Shown here: positions 1 through 9,600 of the stretch, one piece after another
Layout of the letters: the number at the start of each line of letters is the position of its first letter
Numbering within the stretch: position 1 is the first letter of the stretch
Position numbers and translations under genes: made by a program
From: Lewinella sp038528965
GTDB taxonomy: Bacteria; Bacteroidota; Bacteroidia; Chitinophagales; Saprospiraceae
Reading direction: 5' to 3'
Assembly: GCA_038528965.1 (NCBI GenBank)
Contig: JBCBEC010000008.1
Coordinates: forward strand, 130,877 to 194,876
Length of the DNA stretch: 64,000 nt
Notes under the pieces: model-generated
Database searches by the model: none
The model's input: the letters and a program-made list of their open reading frames with translations, nothing else
What the model was told of the DNA's origin: nothing

Positions 1-42
1 ATGATGGACTGGGGCGTAATCTACCAGCTATTTATCAATTAG
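1..42 (+). CDS. 3' end of an upstream gene (partial, uncertain)
   Basis: The first 14 codons of the window are open in frame 1 and end in TAG at 40-42, giving a tail that reads DWGVIYQLFIN. This would be the last residues of a gene that begins outside the window, 16 bases before the next start. The stretch is too short to identify and may not be coding. Confidence 0.3.
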   Translation: MMDWGVIYQLFIN

Positions 43-58
43 AAGACTAGTAGCGGCA

Positions 59-892
59 ATGAAAGTTAGTGGTCGATTTACGCACGAGGGGATTCAAGGA
101 TTTTCCTTTGGCTATCATCCTTTTACCCGTCCTAAAATGATCGCCCACCTCTATTTTGTAGACGGCCTACTGATTGATACTGGGCAGCGCTTAATGCAGA
201 AAGCCATCTTGAAGGAAATTGGGCAACTGCCGGTAACGCAAATTTTCATCACTCACTACCATGAAGATCACTCGGGCAACCTGGATGCGTTACAAGAACA
301 GTTTGCCTGCCCGATATTTGCTTCACCAAAATGTATTGAGCTGATGAAGGCCCCACCCCCGATCAGTTTCGCCCAACGAATGGTTTGGGGCGATCGGCCG
401 GCATTTACCAGTATTCGTCCCTCGGTAGAAGTGCTCAAAACACCACAATACCAGTTTCAACTCATTCCTGTTCCCGGGCATGCTCCAGATATGGTTGTAC
501 TATATGAACCAGAACGCAAGTGGTTATTTTCAGCGGATTTGTATGTGCACCATTACATTGGCTACATGCTTCCAGAGGAAAGCATATGGGAACAAATCCA
601 CTCCATCCGTCGAGTACTCGAGCTTGATTTCGACATTTTGTTGTGCGGTCATAACCCTCAATTAAAAAATGGGAAAGCGCTGCTCGAGAAGAAGCTTAGG
701 TTTCTAGAGGACTTCTACCGAAGGGTAGCTGAGCTGCACCAGAGAAATCATTGGCCTCAGGATATTTTCAAACTACTCCACCTTAAAGAGAACCGTGCTA
801 TCAAATGGTTATCCGGTGGGCAGCTCTCCAAGATTAACATGGTTAAGTCGGTGGTGCGGGATTGTACTAATCGTCCGCCATTGCCAGCGTAG
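59..892 (+). CDS. MBL-fold metallo-hydrolase
   Basis: Predicted cytosolic metallo-beta-lactamase-fold hydrolase of 277 residues; the substrate cannot be told from sequence. The signature THYHEDH gives metal ligands His66, His68, Asp70 and His71, followed by His141 (PGHAPD), Asp160 (SAD) and His198 (CGHNP), so a complete dinuclear zinc site is present. The C-terminal ~70 residues, rich in Lys, Leu and Arg, resemble the helical tail seen in glyoxalase II-like and LACTB2-like family members. It starts at ATG 59, just after the stop of a possible upstream gene. Its last 26 bases overlap the convergent comF-like gene. Family assignment is firm, reaction unknown. Confidence 0.9.
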   Translation: MKVSGRFTHEGIQGFSFGYHPFTRPKMIAHLYFVDGLLIDTGQRLMQKAILKEIGQLPVTQIFITHYHEDHSGNLDALQEQFACPIFASPKCIELMKAPPPISFAQRMVWGDRPAFTSIRPSVEVLKTPQYQFQLIPVPGHAPDMVVLYEPERKWLFSADLYVHHYIGYMLPEESIWEQIHSIRRVLELDFDILLCGHNPQLKNGKALLEKKLRFLEDFYRRVAELHQRNHWPQDIFKLLHLKENRAIKWLSGGQLSKINMVKSVVRDCTNRPPLPA

Positions 893-1562
893 CCAGGCTA
901 ACCTTAGTTCCTGGCAGACTCGTAATAAGCCGAGCACAAGTTTCGAGTGTTGCTCCGGTAGTCAACACATCGTCTACCAATAACACATGCTTACCTACCA
1001 GGCGCTCCGGCTCTCCCAGTGCAAATACCTGCTGTACGTTAAGGGCACGATCTTGTCGCGTTTTTCTCGTCTGACTCATTGAATTCTTAGTACGGACCAA
1101 GGCAGTTGGCCACAGGGGTAACTCCATGGCCGTAGCAACACCTCTTCCGAACACTTCTGCCTGGTTGTAGCCTCGGGTTTTATATTTATTAGGGTGCAAT
1201 GGTACAGGTACTACTACCTCCACGATTTGGAAGTGTGTTTGATGCCGTAGTTCCCAGCCTAATCGTTGCCCTAATTGGCAGCCAATTTCTGGCTTATTTT
1301 CGTATTTCAATTGATGTACCAGGTGTTGTACACGCCCTGTTTTACTAAAGAAATACAAAGCGGCGCCATTGCTGATTGGTACCCGGCCCCAGAAGACTTC
1401 GGTGAAGGCGTTTTCTACTTGTAACCACTGCCGGGTTTCGGGCAGTTCATACTGGCAGCGTACACAGAGGATTTCGTTAGGTGGCGGCAGGTCACTACTG
1501 CAGGCCAGGCACAAGCGTGGGTAGAGGAGGTCGAGAAGTGGGGAGAGGAGGTGGTGTATCAT
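867..1562 (-). CDS. comF: ComF family phosphoribosyltransferase-like protein
   Basis: A 231-residue ComF/GntX-type protein. An N-terminal zinc finger is visible as two CxxC pairs (Cys18/Cys21 and Cys33/Cys36), followed by a type I phosphoribosyltransferase domain with the PRPP-binding motif VLLVDDVLTTGAT at about 193-205. The family-typical QTRKTRQDR segment (164-172) and the upstream KTRGYNQAE are also present. In naturally competent bacteria ComF supports DNA uptake and processing; in other species its role is uncertain, so the name is by family only. The gene is convergent with the MBL-fold hydrolase and overlaps its end by 26 bp. A REP-type palindrome pair sits directly upstream of its start. 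Confidence 0.9.
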   Translation of the reverse strand: MIHHLLSPLLDLLYPRLCLACSSDLPPPNEILCVRCQYELPETRQWLQVENAFTEVFWGRVPISNGAALYFFSKTGRVQHLVHQLKYENKPEIGCQLGQRLGWELRHQTHFQIVEVVVPVPLHPNKYKTRGYNQAEVFGRGVATAMELPLWPTALVRTKNSMSQTRKTRQDRALNVQQVFALGEPERLVGKHVLLVDDVLTTGATLETCARLITSLPGTKVSLATLAMADD

Positions 1563-1570
1563 TACGTTGC

Positions 1571-1617
1571 GCGGGATTTATGCCGCCTTTTTACTACGGC
1601 ATAAATGCCGCGGAACT
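1571..1617. repeat. REP/BIME-like inverted pair, left side of RAYT
   Basis: Two short palindromes face each other: one around 1572-1585 (CGGGATTTATGCCG) and one at 1597-1610 (CGGCAT-AA-ATGCCG, a perfect 6-bp stem), the second followed by CGGAAC. The 20-mer at 1597-1616 reappears as its reverse complement at 2274-2293 with one mismatch, on the other side of the transposase gene. This arrangement matches REP/BIME elements flanking REP-associated tyrosine transposases. Confidence 0.75.
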
Positions 1618-1630
1618 AATGAAATAAGAG

Positions 1631-2263
1631 TCAATCTTTAGGATACAAAAAGGGATATTGGTTCCAGCATTGCACTAAACCTGCCTTCACCGCATTGTTC
1701 AAGATGTAGTTTTTCTCATTTTCCAAATGTTGTTGGTTGCGAATGTAGCGATCATAGTACCCCTTTTTCCATAGTACTCCACGTCGGTTGAGCTCCTTGT
1801 TAATTAGATTTGCAGTTCTTCCCTTAATTCGCCCCACAACACGAGGCACATTTTGGTAAAGTGGCAAAACTGTTTCCCCATCCCAATCGCTTGGGACCTG
1901 CACCGAAAAATCTAGGAGCATGTGTATATGGTTGGGCATGATACAAGCTGCTACTAATGCATAATACTGACCAGCGTATTGGTGAATTTGATCTAGCACA
2001 ATCTCAGCCGCCACTGAATTTCGAAAAGGAAATTCCTGATCATATTTAGCGGCAAGGTAGGCTTCAAGCTTCAGGGCAAAATCAAGGTGAATTTCATTAA
2101 TTGAATCTTTGGCTTCAATTCCAACTAGAGCTAACTGTTTTTCCATCTGAAGTTTCTGAATTACAGCTTTGGGAACGGCATCGTGCGCCATTATTGTAAT
2201 GCTGAAACAGGCACCAATCGGCTGGATATGTTTTTGCCCCTTTCGTAGAAACACTGTTTTCAT
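1631..2263 (-). CDS. REP-associated tyrosine transposase (Y1_Tnp family)
   Basis: A 210-residue RAYT-type single-strand DNA transposase, expected to cut and rejoin the REP palindromes around it. The HUH motif is seen as MPNHIHML (His112, His114), and the nucleophile is most likely Tyr169 or Tyr170 in KKGYYDRYIRN. The open frame continues upstream to 2503, but ATG 2263 is preferred: it keeps the conserved first beta strand (FSITIMAHD, equivalent to the family's YFVTFR) and lies just inside the flanking palindrome. Starting at 2191 would remove that strand. Length agrees with the family (about 150-220). The gene looks intact. Such elements are usually domesticated single copies rather than active insertion sequences. 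Confidence 0.88.
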   Translation of the reverse strand: MKTVFLRKGQKHIQPIGACFSITIMAHDAVPKAVIQKLQMEKQLALVGIEAKDSINEIHLDFALKLEAYLAAKYDQEFPFRNSVAAEIVLDQIHQYAGQYYALVAACIMPNHIHMLLDFSVQVPSDWDGETVLPLYQNVPRVVGRIKGRTANLINKELNRRGVLWKKGYYDRYIRNQQHLENEKNYILNNAVKAGLVQCWNQYPFLYPKD

Positions 2264-2272
2264 CTTCGGATT

Positions 2273-2331
2273 AGTTCCACGGCATTTATGCCGCTGTGAA
2301 AGTCTCCGACGGCATAAATACCGTGGAACCA
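2273..2331. repeat. REP/BIME-like inverted pair, right side of RAYT
   Basis: A 20-bp arm at 2274-2293 (GTTCCACGGCATTTATGCCG) is repeated in inverted orientation at 2309-2329 with one difference, and a 15-base spacer lies between. Each arm also contains its own small palindrome around a TTTA/TAAA centre. Together with 1571-1617 the RAYT gene is bracketed by inverted REP pairs. This pair sits about 170 bp upstream of the hybrid histidine kinase gene, so it could influence its transcription. Confidence 0.8.
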
Positions 2332-2497
2332 AGTGGTATAAATAGAAGCACAAAACAGCACTTTCGTGACACCCCAAGCCCATCCAAACAGGCGACAAAC
2401 CCAAAGTATACAGTAGCGGTAGCCATATCAATCCACGAATCGGGTTATCTTTGGTTTTGTGCCCTGATATTCCTTGAGGTAGTTCGTTTTTGAGTTG

Positions 2498-5400
2498 ATG
2501 CATCCTTATCCCATCCTATTTTTTTTGATCGTTTTGCTACTCGGCACAACGCAGGGATTGGTGGGCCAGCACACACCTAATTTTCACCTGCAGCATTATG
2601 ATACTCGCGATGGTCTGTCCAACAACTGGGTATCTGCACTCGCTACCGATTCCAGCGGATACTTATGGGTAGCTACCCAATACGGTGTTAATCGTTTTGA
2701 CGGGCATAATTTTCGGACTTACACCTACAATGCAAAAGAACCGGCTGGTCTAGCAGGCAACTGGGCCAGGAGCTTGATCGTACCGAACGAAGACGAACTT
2801 TGGATTGGCACCTACGGAGGCGGGATATCGGTGATTAATCCTCAAACAGACCTGTTTACTCCGCATCCATTTAAAGCGCAGTTCAAGCGCCAGACGATTA
2901 ATGGTCTTTATACTGATAATCATAACAACACCTACGTTTCCACCTATTCGAATGTTTTTAGTTTAACTGCAAGCGGCGAGCTTAACATCATTAGTTCAGA
3001 AAGGAGTAACGCTGTTGTCGGCAGCTTAGATCAGCATCTGTTTATAGCAACCCCAACCGGGCTTGAAGTCAAAACGGCTACCGGTTTGCAAGACACCTTA
3101 CTCTTCGCGGATCAGTTAGTCGGAGCGCTTAGGCTGCTCTCTCCTGACAGTTTGCTAATAGTCATCCAAGACCAACTCAACTTATTGACTTACCAAGAAG
3201 AACAATGGCAGCTTGTCAACTTGGACCTTAGCGTTTCCACGCATCCGCAATTTTTCTATCTACCGTTCATATTCCAAGATCGTCAAGAACAAATTTGGCT
3301 GGCCGGAGAAGATCGTCTTTGGTGTCTTAGTCGTGACCTAAAGAAGCGTTACTATTATCTTATTGCTGACCTCCTCAGTTATAAAGTCGCGGAATCTCCC
3401 ACCGTTCATTGCATGCTAGAAGATAAAAACGGCATACTTTGGATTGGCACCAACCAGGGCCTTCTACAACTCAGTCCAATAAAACCATTCCGGCATCCAC
3501 AGCTCAAAGGTGATGGGGGGCGCTTACCCAACACCAGAGGGATTACCGCACTAGGCAAAGACTACCTTTTTACTAACGGTGAGGATATTCGACTCTGGAA
3601 CAACAAATTATCAGAACCAGTTGTGTTCGCCAAAAACAAAGCTATATCTCCCTATCGCAGCAGGGATGGCAAACTTTACTGCCTGTTGAAAACGGATAGT
3701 CCTTGGCAACTTACTCAAATCAAGCCCAGCTCGCAAGAACTGATCTCCTTGCCCTGTACGATGACGACCCTAACTCGTTGGAAGATCATTAAAGAAGATC
3801 TAAGCGGCAGGCTTTGGATTGCGGATTGGAAAACACTACTCTGTTATGACCCTAGAACACAACACTGCTTTGAAATAAAGTTGTTCGACCCTCTGGGCAA
3901 AAAATTCTCCCTGCAGATTATAGACATCCTATTAGACCGCCAAGATCGACTCTGGATAGGATCACCCAGTAAAGGACTCTTACAAATAGCTAATGCCAGC
4001 CAAATTACAGCCCTAGATAGCATCAGCTACAAGAACTTTCAACATACTGATCAGGGGCCAAACCCCATCAGTTCCTCTTTGGTACAAGCGCTACACGAAG
4101 ATAAGGATGGCCAAATTTGGATTGGAACAGATGGTGGACTTAATCGCTATACCGAAAAACCCGCCGGCTTTGAACAATGGCTCCGCAGCCGGGATATGCC
4201 GGACGATAAAATTTTGGATATTGAAAGTGATCAAAAAGGTACTCTTTGGCTCAGTACCGCAAGCCACGGCATCCTATCGTTTGAACCCACAAAAAACCAA
4301 TTCATCAACTATACGCAAAGGGATGGCCTGTATTCAGATGATATGCTCATTGGTTCGGCCTTTACCGATAAAGATGGACGAATTTGGATGGGGTCATCGG
4401 CTGGTTTGCATTCGTTCCTACCAGAAGAAATCCAGGAGCAAGTAGCAAGTGTAGATACGCTCGTTTGGCAAGAAATAACCATCCACCAAGGAGATTCCAT
4501 CACTCCGCATTTCCTCCCTAATATAGGATATCTTCCTAAGATGCCCTTCATTATAAACCCCGGAGAGCATAACGCGATACTCTCGTTTGCCTGGCTAAAT
4601 TTTCGCTACACCGGACGGCAACAGTACCAGTACCAACTTGAAGGACTCTCTAACGATTGGCTACCCGCACTAGAAAATGGGCAAATCAGTTTATCGCAAT
4701 TACCTCCGGGTCGATACACCCTCCGGGTTACGGCTAAAGCGCTAGGGGTAAAAGCTCAGGCGATATCACACCCTATATTCCTGCGCGTACTTCCCCCTTG
4801 GTATCGCACCAAGCTAGCTTATGTGTTATATACTTTGCTCCTATTTAGCGCAGCCTATCTCTTTTATCAGACCCAACTTACACGGCGACTCGCGGCTGTA
4901 GAACGTCAACAGGCAGAGGAACTGGTTGCTAGTAAGCTCCGCTTTTTCCAACAAATCGCACATGAGTTTCGTAGTCCACTCACGCTGGTATTCGGTGCGG
5001 TAGAGCAAATCAAAAGTCGCTTGGCTAATGACACCCAAGAATCGGTAAAACCACAACTTACCCAACTCAAAGAACAGGCCACTTATCTCACGCGTCAGGT
5101 AGATGAAATCTTGGAGTTGGCTAAATTACAAGCAGATCGCAGCCCGCTGAACCTACAAACTGCTGACTTCATTCAGTATCAGCGCTTCCTTTTACAATCT
5201 TTTAATAGTGTTGCGGAAACGCAAAATATTGAGTTGGTTTTTCAAACGAATCGCAGTTTACTGCTCTTCCCCTTTGATGCCGATAAGTGGCGAAAAATCA
5301 CGAGCAACCTCATCAGTAATGCGTTAAAATTCACTCCACGGGGAGGACAAATCCAGCTGACGCTCAAAGTCGATGTTGAAGAAAAAGTTAGCCTATTACA

Positions 5401-6406
5401 ATACACTCTTGAAGACAACGGTCAAGGAATAGCTCCAGCATTTCTACCCCATCTCTTTGAAACGTTCTCACAGGAAGAAGGTCAACAAAAAGGGGGTACG
5501 GGTATTGGACTGGCACTAACCAAAGCTTTGGTCGAACAGCATCATGGGAAAATTAGCGTAGAAAGCAAACCTGGACACGGTAGCCAGTTTTTAATCCAAC
5601 TTCCAATTAGCGAAGTATTTGAGCGTCCTACTGCACCAAAGCCAACAACAACCAACCAGGAACTGCCCCTAGTGTTGATCGCTGAAGACCACGCCGCTGT
5701 TCGCACCTATCTCCAAGAGTGCCTACACGGGAGCTATCAAATCCGTGAGGCTGCAAACGGCAACCAAGCATGGGACATCTGCGAGAAAGAACTTCCGGAT
5801 TTAGTAATCAGCGATGTCATGATGCCCGGAGGATCTGGCCTTGAACTGAGTCAACGCATTCGCGATAACGAACGTACCAACCACATCCCTCTGATTCTTC
5901 TAACCGGCAAAAACAGTCAGGCGGACCGCCTGGAAGGGCTCCGCTCGGGTGCAGACTTGTACCTTACCAAACCCTTCCATCGCGAGGAGTTGCTCTTACG
6001 CATAGAAGGCCTACTGGCTACCCGCCACCGCCTTCAACAGAAGTACCAGTCTGGTGATTATTCGGTGCAGGGACCTACTCAGTTAACCGACACCTTCATG
6101 CAGCAGGTCATTAGCATAATCAATACGGAGATCGATAATGAAGACTTCTCTGTGGAAGCCATGGCCAAGCAACTCCACCTGAGTCGTGTACAATTATTCC
6201 GCAAAATCAAAGCCCTCACCGACCTCACTCCTACCCTACTCATCCGGCAGGTACGCCTCCAAAAAGCCCAGCAGCTTTTACGCGAAAGCGACCAATCCAT
6301 TTCTGAAATTGCCTACGCTTGCGGGTTTAAAGACCCTGCTTACTTTTCTAGGGTGTACAAGGAGCGCTTTGGGCGGAAGCCCTCAGACGAGAGGGAGTTG
6401 AAGTGA
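2498..6406 (+). CDS. hybrid two-component system sensor kinase/AraC regulator (HTCS)
   Basis: One-protein signalling system of 1302 residues in the inner membrane. Order of parts: signal peptide (about 1-24), periplasmic beta-propeller repeats with many D-x-x-G-x-x-W-I-G-T blades (about 25-690), a Y_Y_Y domain (about 695-765, YQLEGLSNDW), one membrane segment (about 771-791), HisKA with phospho-acceptor His822 in AHEFRSP, HATPase_c (N box NLISNALKF, GTGIGLAL), receiver with phospho-acceptor Asp1106 in SDVMMPGGSG, and a C-terminal AraC-type helix-turn-helix (about 1205-1300). ATG 2498 is chosen over the TTG at 2495. Such proteins usually sense glycan breakdown products and switch on neighbouring uptake loci. 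Here no SusC/SusD pair is adjacent; the likely target is the downstream three-gene surface operon (inference). Confidence 0.95.
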   Translation: MHPYPILFFLIVLLLGTTQGLVGQHTPNFHLQHYDTRDGLSNNWVSALATDSSGYLWVATQYGVNRFDGHNFRTYTYNAKEPAGLAGNWARSLIVPNEDELWIGTYGGGISVINPQTDLFTPHPFKAQFKRQTINGLYTDNHNNTYVSTYSNVFSLTASGELNIISSERSNAVVGSLDQHLFIATPTGLEVKTATGLQDTLLFADQLVGALRLLSPDSLLIVIQDQLNLLTYQEEQWQLVNLDLSVSTHPQFFYLPFIFQDRQEQIWLAGEDRLWCLSRDLKKRYYYLIADLLSYKVAESPTVHCMLEDKNGILWIGTNQGLLQLSPIKPFRHPQLKGDGGRLPNTRGITALGKDYLFTNGEDIRLWNNKLSEPVVFAKNKAISPYRSRDGKLYCLLKTDSPWQLTQIKPSSQELISLPCTMTTLTRWKIIKEDLSGRLWIADWKTLLCYDPRTQHCFEIKLFDPLGKKFSLQIIDILLDRQDRLWIGSPSKGLLQIANASQITALDSISYKNFQHTDQGPNPISSSLVQALHEDKDGQIWIGTDGGLNRYTEKPAGFEQWLRSRDMPDDKILDIESDQKGTLWLSTASHGILSFEPTKNQFINYTQRDGLYSDDMLIGSAFTDKDGRIWMGSSAGLHSFLPEEIQEQVASVDTLVWQEITIHQGDSITPHFLPNIGYLPKMPFIINPGEHNAILSFAWLNFRYTGRQQYQYQLEGLSNDWLPALENGQISLSQLPPGRYTLRVTAKALGVKAQAISHPIFLRVLPPWYRTKLAYVLYTLLLFSAAYLFYQTQLTRRLAAVERQQAEELVASKLRFFQQIAHEFRSPLTLVFGAVEQIKSRLANDTQESVKPQLTQLKEQATYLTRQVDEILELAKLQADRSPLNLQTADFIQYQRFLLQSFNSVAETQNIELVFQTNRSLLLFPFDADKWRKITSNLISNALKFTPRGGQIQLTLKVDVEEKVSLLQYTLEDNGQGIAPAFLPHLFETFSQEEGQQKGGTGIGLALTKALVEQHHGKISVESKPGHGSQFLIQLPISEVFERPTAPKPTTTNQELPLVLIAEDHAAVRTYLQECLHGSYQIREAANGNQAWDICEKELPDLVISDVMMPGGSGLELSQRIRDNERTNHIPLILLTGKNSQADRLEGLRSGADLYLTKPFHREELLLRIEGLLATRHRLQQKYQSGDYSVQGPTQLTDTFMQQVISIINTEIDNEDFSVEAMAKQLHLSRVQLFRKIKALTDLTPTLLIRQVRLQKAQQLLRESDQSISEIAYACGFKDPAYFSRVYKERFGRKPSDERELK

Positions 6407-6480
6407 AAATGAAAGTTTAAGTGAAAGTGACAGTTAATACTACTTTCATTTTCACTGTCACTTTCACTTCTATTTTCACT
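6402..6480. repeat. interleaved inverted repeats after the HTCS gene
   Basis: Two perfect 15-bp inverted repeats are interleaved: arm A at 6402-6416 pairs with 6442-6456, and arm B at 6420-6434 pairs with 6454-6468. The left arms are purine-rich (AGTGAAAATGAAAGT type) and the right arms pyrimidine-rich. The order A-B-A'-B' means both hairpins cannot form as simple nested stems. Arm A overlaps the HTCS stop codon. It may act as a terminator, but there is no clear T-run after it. Confidence 0.7.
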
Positions 6481-6627
6481 CCCATGTAACCCCAGTACAA
6501 GCAATGGTAACCTCAGTCTAGGCCCGGTGTAGCCGGAGGGAATAGCTTTGTTCAACAGCATAATCAGACGGCATTTCGATGCTTGCAAGATGTATGCTAG
6601 ACATGACTTTCCCAAAGCACTTTCACC

Positions 6628-9600
6628 ATGGGTATCCTAAAAACCGTTGTAGTTAACCTCATTTTCCTCACTGCCACAGTCTGCACCTATGCGCAAGACA
6701 TCAGTATTCAGGTATTGGTCCCCACGGCCCCTCCACCTACTACGCTGGCCGAAGTAGCCTCGTTCGAAAGTGATGTCATTATCCTATTAAGTAATACCTC
6801 CGGCCGCTTTCGCGATGTCAAATTGCTCGCTTCGATTACCAATATCACCAGAGGGTATAACCTGACCATGAAAAGGGGCATTCCTAGCGTGGCACCAATC
6901 ACCCTGGCCCCGGGTGAGATGCGCGAACTTCGTTTCCGGGAACTACGCGCCTTTTACGGTGACTTGACCGAAGGCGATTTTATCATCGAAGGCTTCAACT
7001 ACGAGCAGATTATCCGGGAAGAGCGCCTACCGGAAGGTTATTACAGTATCTGCATTGAAGCACTTGATTACAATACGGATGAGGTACTCTCGATGGAAGG
7101 CAGTTGTGGTTTCTTCCCAATTATAGCTTACGATCCGCCCATTATCATTTATCCAGAGTTGGGTCAAGAACTTGCCAGCACCATACCCCAAAACATCATC
7201 TTTACCTGGACGCCCACCGGGCTACCGCAAACCACCAAATATCGTTTTCAACTGGTCAATACGGAGGACTACCAGTTTACTAATCCTTTTGATGTTTTCA
7301 ATTACGAAGACGAAGTGTTCACTTTCCAGCAAAATGACCTCACAACTACCTTCTTTCAATATGACTTGAGTCAACCTCCATTACAAGAGGGTGCTACTTA
7401 TTCCATTCGCGTACAAGCTTACGACGACCTCAATGAGCTGAACTACATGAATAATGGCTGGAGTGAGCCCAGCTACTTCATTTACCAGGCGGAAGACGGT
7501 AACGTACCGCCCATTGATCCCAACTTAACCACCACCCCTAGTGCTCCTAACCTCTCAACAGCTGATTGCGAAACTTATTCGGAAAGCATTGGCACTACTT
7601 TTAATACGGGCGTTATCGCCGGTCAAACCATTTCGGTCGGTGCCTTTCTGATGACCCTAGACCAAGTCACGTTACAAGGCAACCAAACCTATAGTGGTAA
7701 TGGCCGCATCTATGTCGACTTTCTGCAGCAGGAGATCGCCGTCGCCTTTGAATCGATTCGTATCAATACCGATAATCGGATGTTTGGGGAAGAGAGCCTT
7801 GTGCACGCCGTAAACGAGAACACCAATATCACTCCGCTTAATGTTTCCAACACCTATAATGCACCGCAAGAATTAAGTTTTCCGAACAACTTCAATAGTT
7901 ACCTAAATGCTCGTCGAACACCGGTAGCTACTCCTTTGGGGGTACCCTTCAAAATTCGAGCGAGTGAGGCAGTAGCGAGTAGTATGATTTTCACCCCTGG
8001 CTTCTCCAAAGCAAAGTTGGCTACTCCCATGCCCTACCCTACTGTAGGCGATACGGCGCCCTATATCCCTTACTTTAACAATAATGTGTGCATTACCCCC
8101 GAAGGTTTTACGGAAGAGCAAATCGTCTTTACGCTCAATGAGGACCTAAGCTATCCTTTCCAAAACCAGTTGGTACAACTGCAATTGCCGCAAGCCAGCA
8201 ATTTTGCCTACCTGGATGCTACTGACAATCTCACCTTTGACTTCAACGGACAGCTTACGTTTGACCGCAGTATTGTTCGGTACCAGAGCAGTCTACAAGA
8301 CGTCAGCTTTAGTTTTGGGGCAACGCAGGTCGGGAGCTGGAACATGCTTTTAGATGCCACGCTAGACCGAAATGAACGCGTGGTTTACCCGCTACTATCA
8401 GACCTTCCAATCGCGCTAAACAATGTCAGAGTCGATCTATCCGACCAGCAAAATCCAGCGCAGTTTGATCAGAAATACCCAGATGCTACTTCTCTGTGGC
8501 AAGGCATCTACTGCCCCGGCATCAACATTCAACTACCTACTGGCTTAGGCGGCGATGCGCTCAATTTCAACGCCAGTGGTTTAGCCCTTTCGGGCAACGG
8601 GCTCTCTCTGAACGTCAACCGCCAGAGTCAAGTCATTAATCTACAAAACGGACGACTGGCGCAGTGGCCGTTCTCCATCAATGAGTTTGCCATCGACATT
8701 TGGGAAGGCGACCTAAATAGTGGCAATTTCAGTGGTAGACTTCGGCTTCCCATTCAGCAAAATGGGGGAATCGGTTATGCGGCGACGATCTCCTCCACCA
8801 ATAACGAATTGGAGCTCGACTTTGTAGTGAGCAATCTGTCTGACTTTGCCGTGCCCATGTGGAAAGCGGAGCTGGAGGTGTTTGCTGGTTCTACCATTGG
8901 TTTGAATAAGGTAGGAGGTGCCTATCAGCTATTAGCCGAACTCAACGGCCGCTTGTCGATCGACTTCAATAACCCAGCGGCGAGTGGAACACTCAGCCAG
9001 CTTAATATTCCATCATTGACTTTCGAGGATTTCGTGATTGAAGGCCGAGATATTCCGGGCTTTGTCCCTCAACTTCAGTTTTCCCATATCGACCTGGAAA
9101 ACCCGAACCAACGCCAACTCAGCTTTGAGTTTTTTGACTTCACGCTCAACGATATTAGCGTTCGTAACCCAGCGGATTCGCCTAACCGTTATGGACTACA
9201 ACTGGACCTGGGGCTTAGTCTTTTTGGTGGTGGAATCACCAGTGGGGCATTCGGAGCGGGTGCTAGTACTAAGCTCACGCTTTGGGCCCGCTGGGAAGAC
9301 CAGTTCACCTACGACGGTATCAATCTACAACGCATTGAAGGAGAACTCGACTTGGGTATTGCGGAGGCGGCAGTTGCTATTCAACTCTTTAATCGGGATG
9401 CCACTTTTGGCAACGGTTTTAAGGGCGATGCTGATGTAAGACTAAAGACTTCCGGTGCTGCTTTCACTGGGGATGTCGGAGCAGGTTTCTCTATCCAGTT
9501 TGGCCGCGTAGATGGCTATCGCTACTGGTACTTCGATGGGTACTATAAGAATGAGATTGCCCCCGGAATTCCGCTTGGTCCTTCCGGTGTATCTATCTAC

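Noticed and set aside
2264..2503. N-terminal extension of the RAYT transposase to the full open frame
   Set aside because: The extra residues look non-coding, cross the REP palindrome and overlap the start of the divergent HTCS gene; the conserved first strand is already inside the ATG at 2263.
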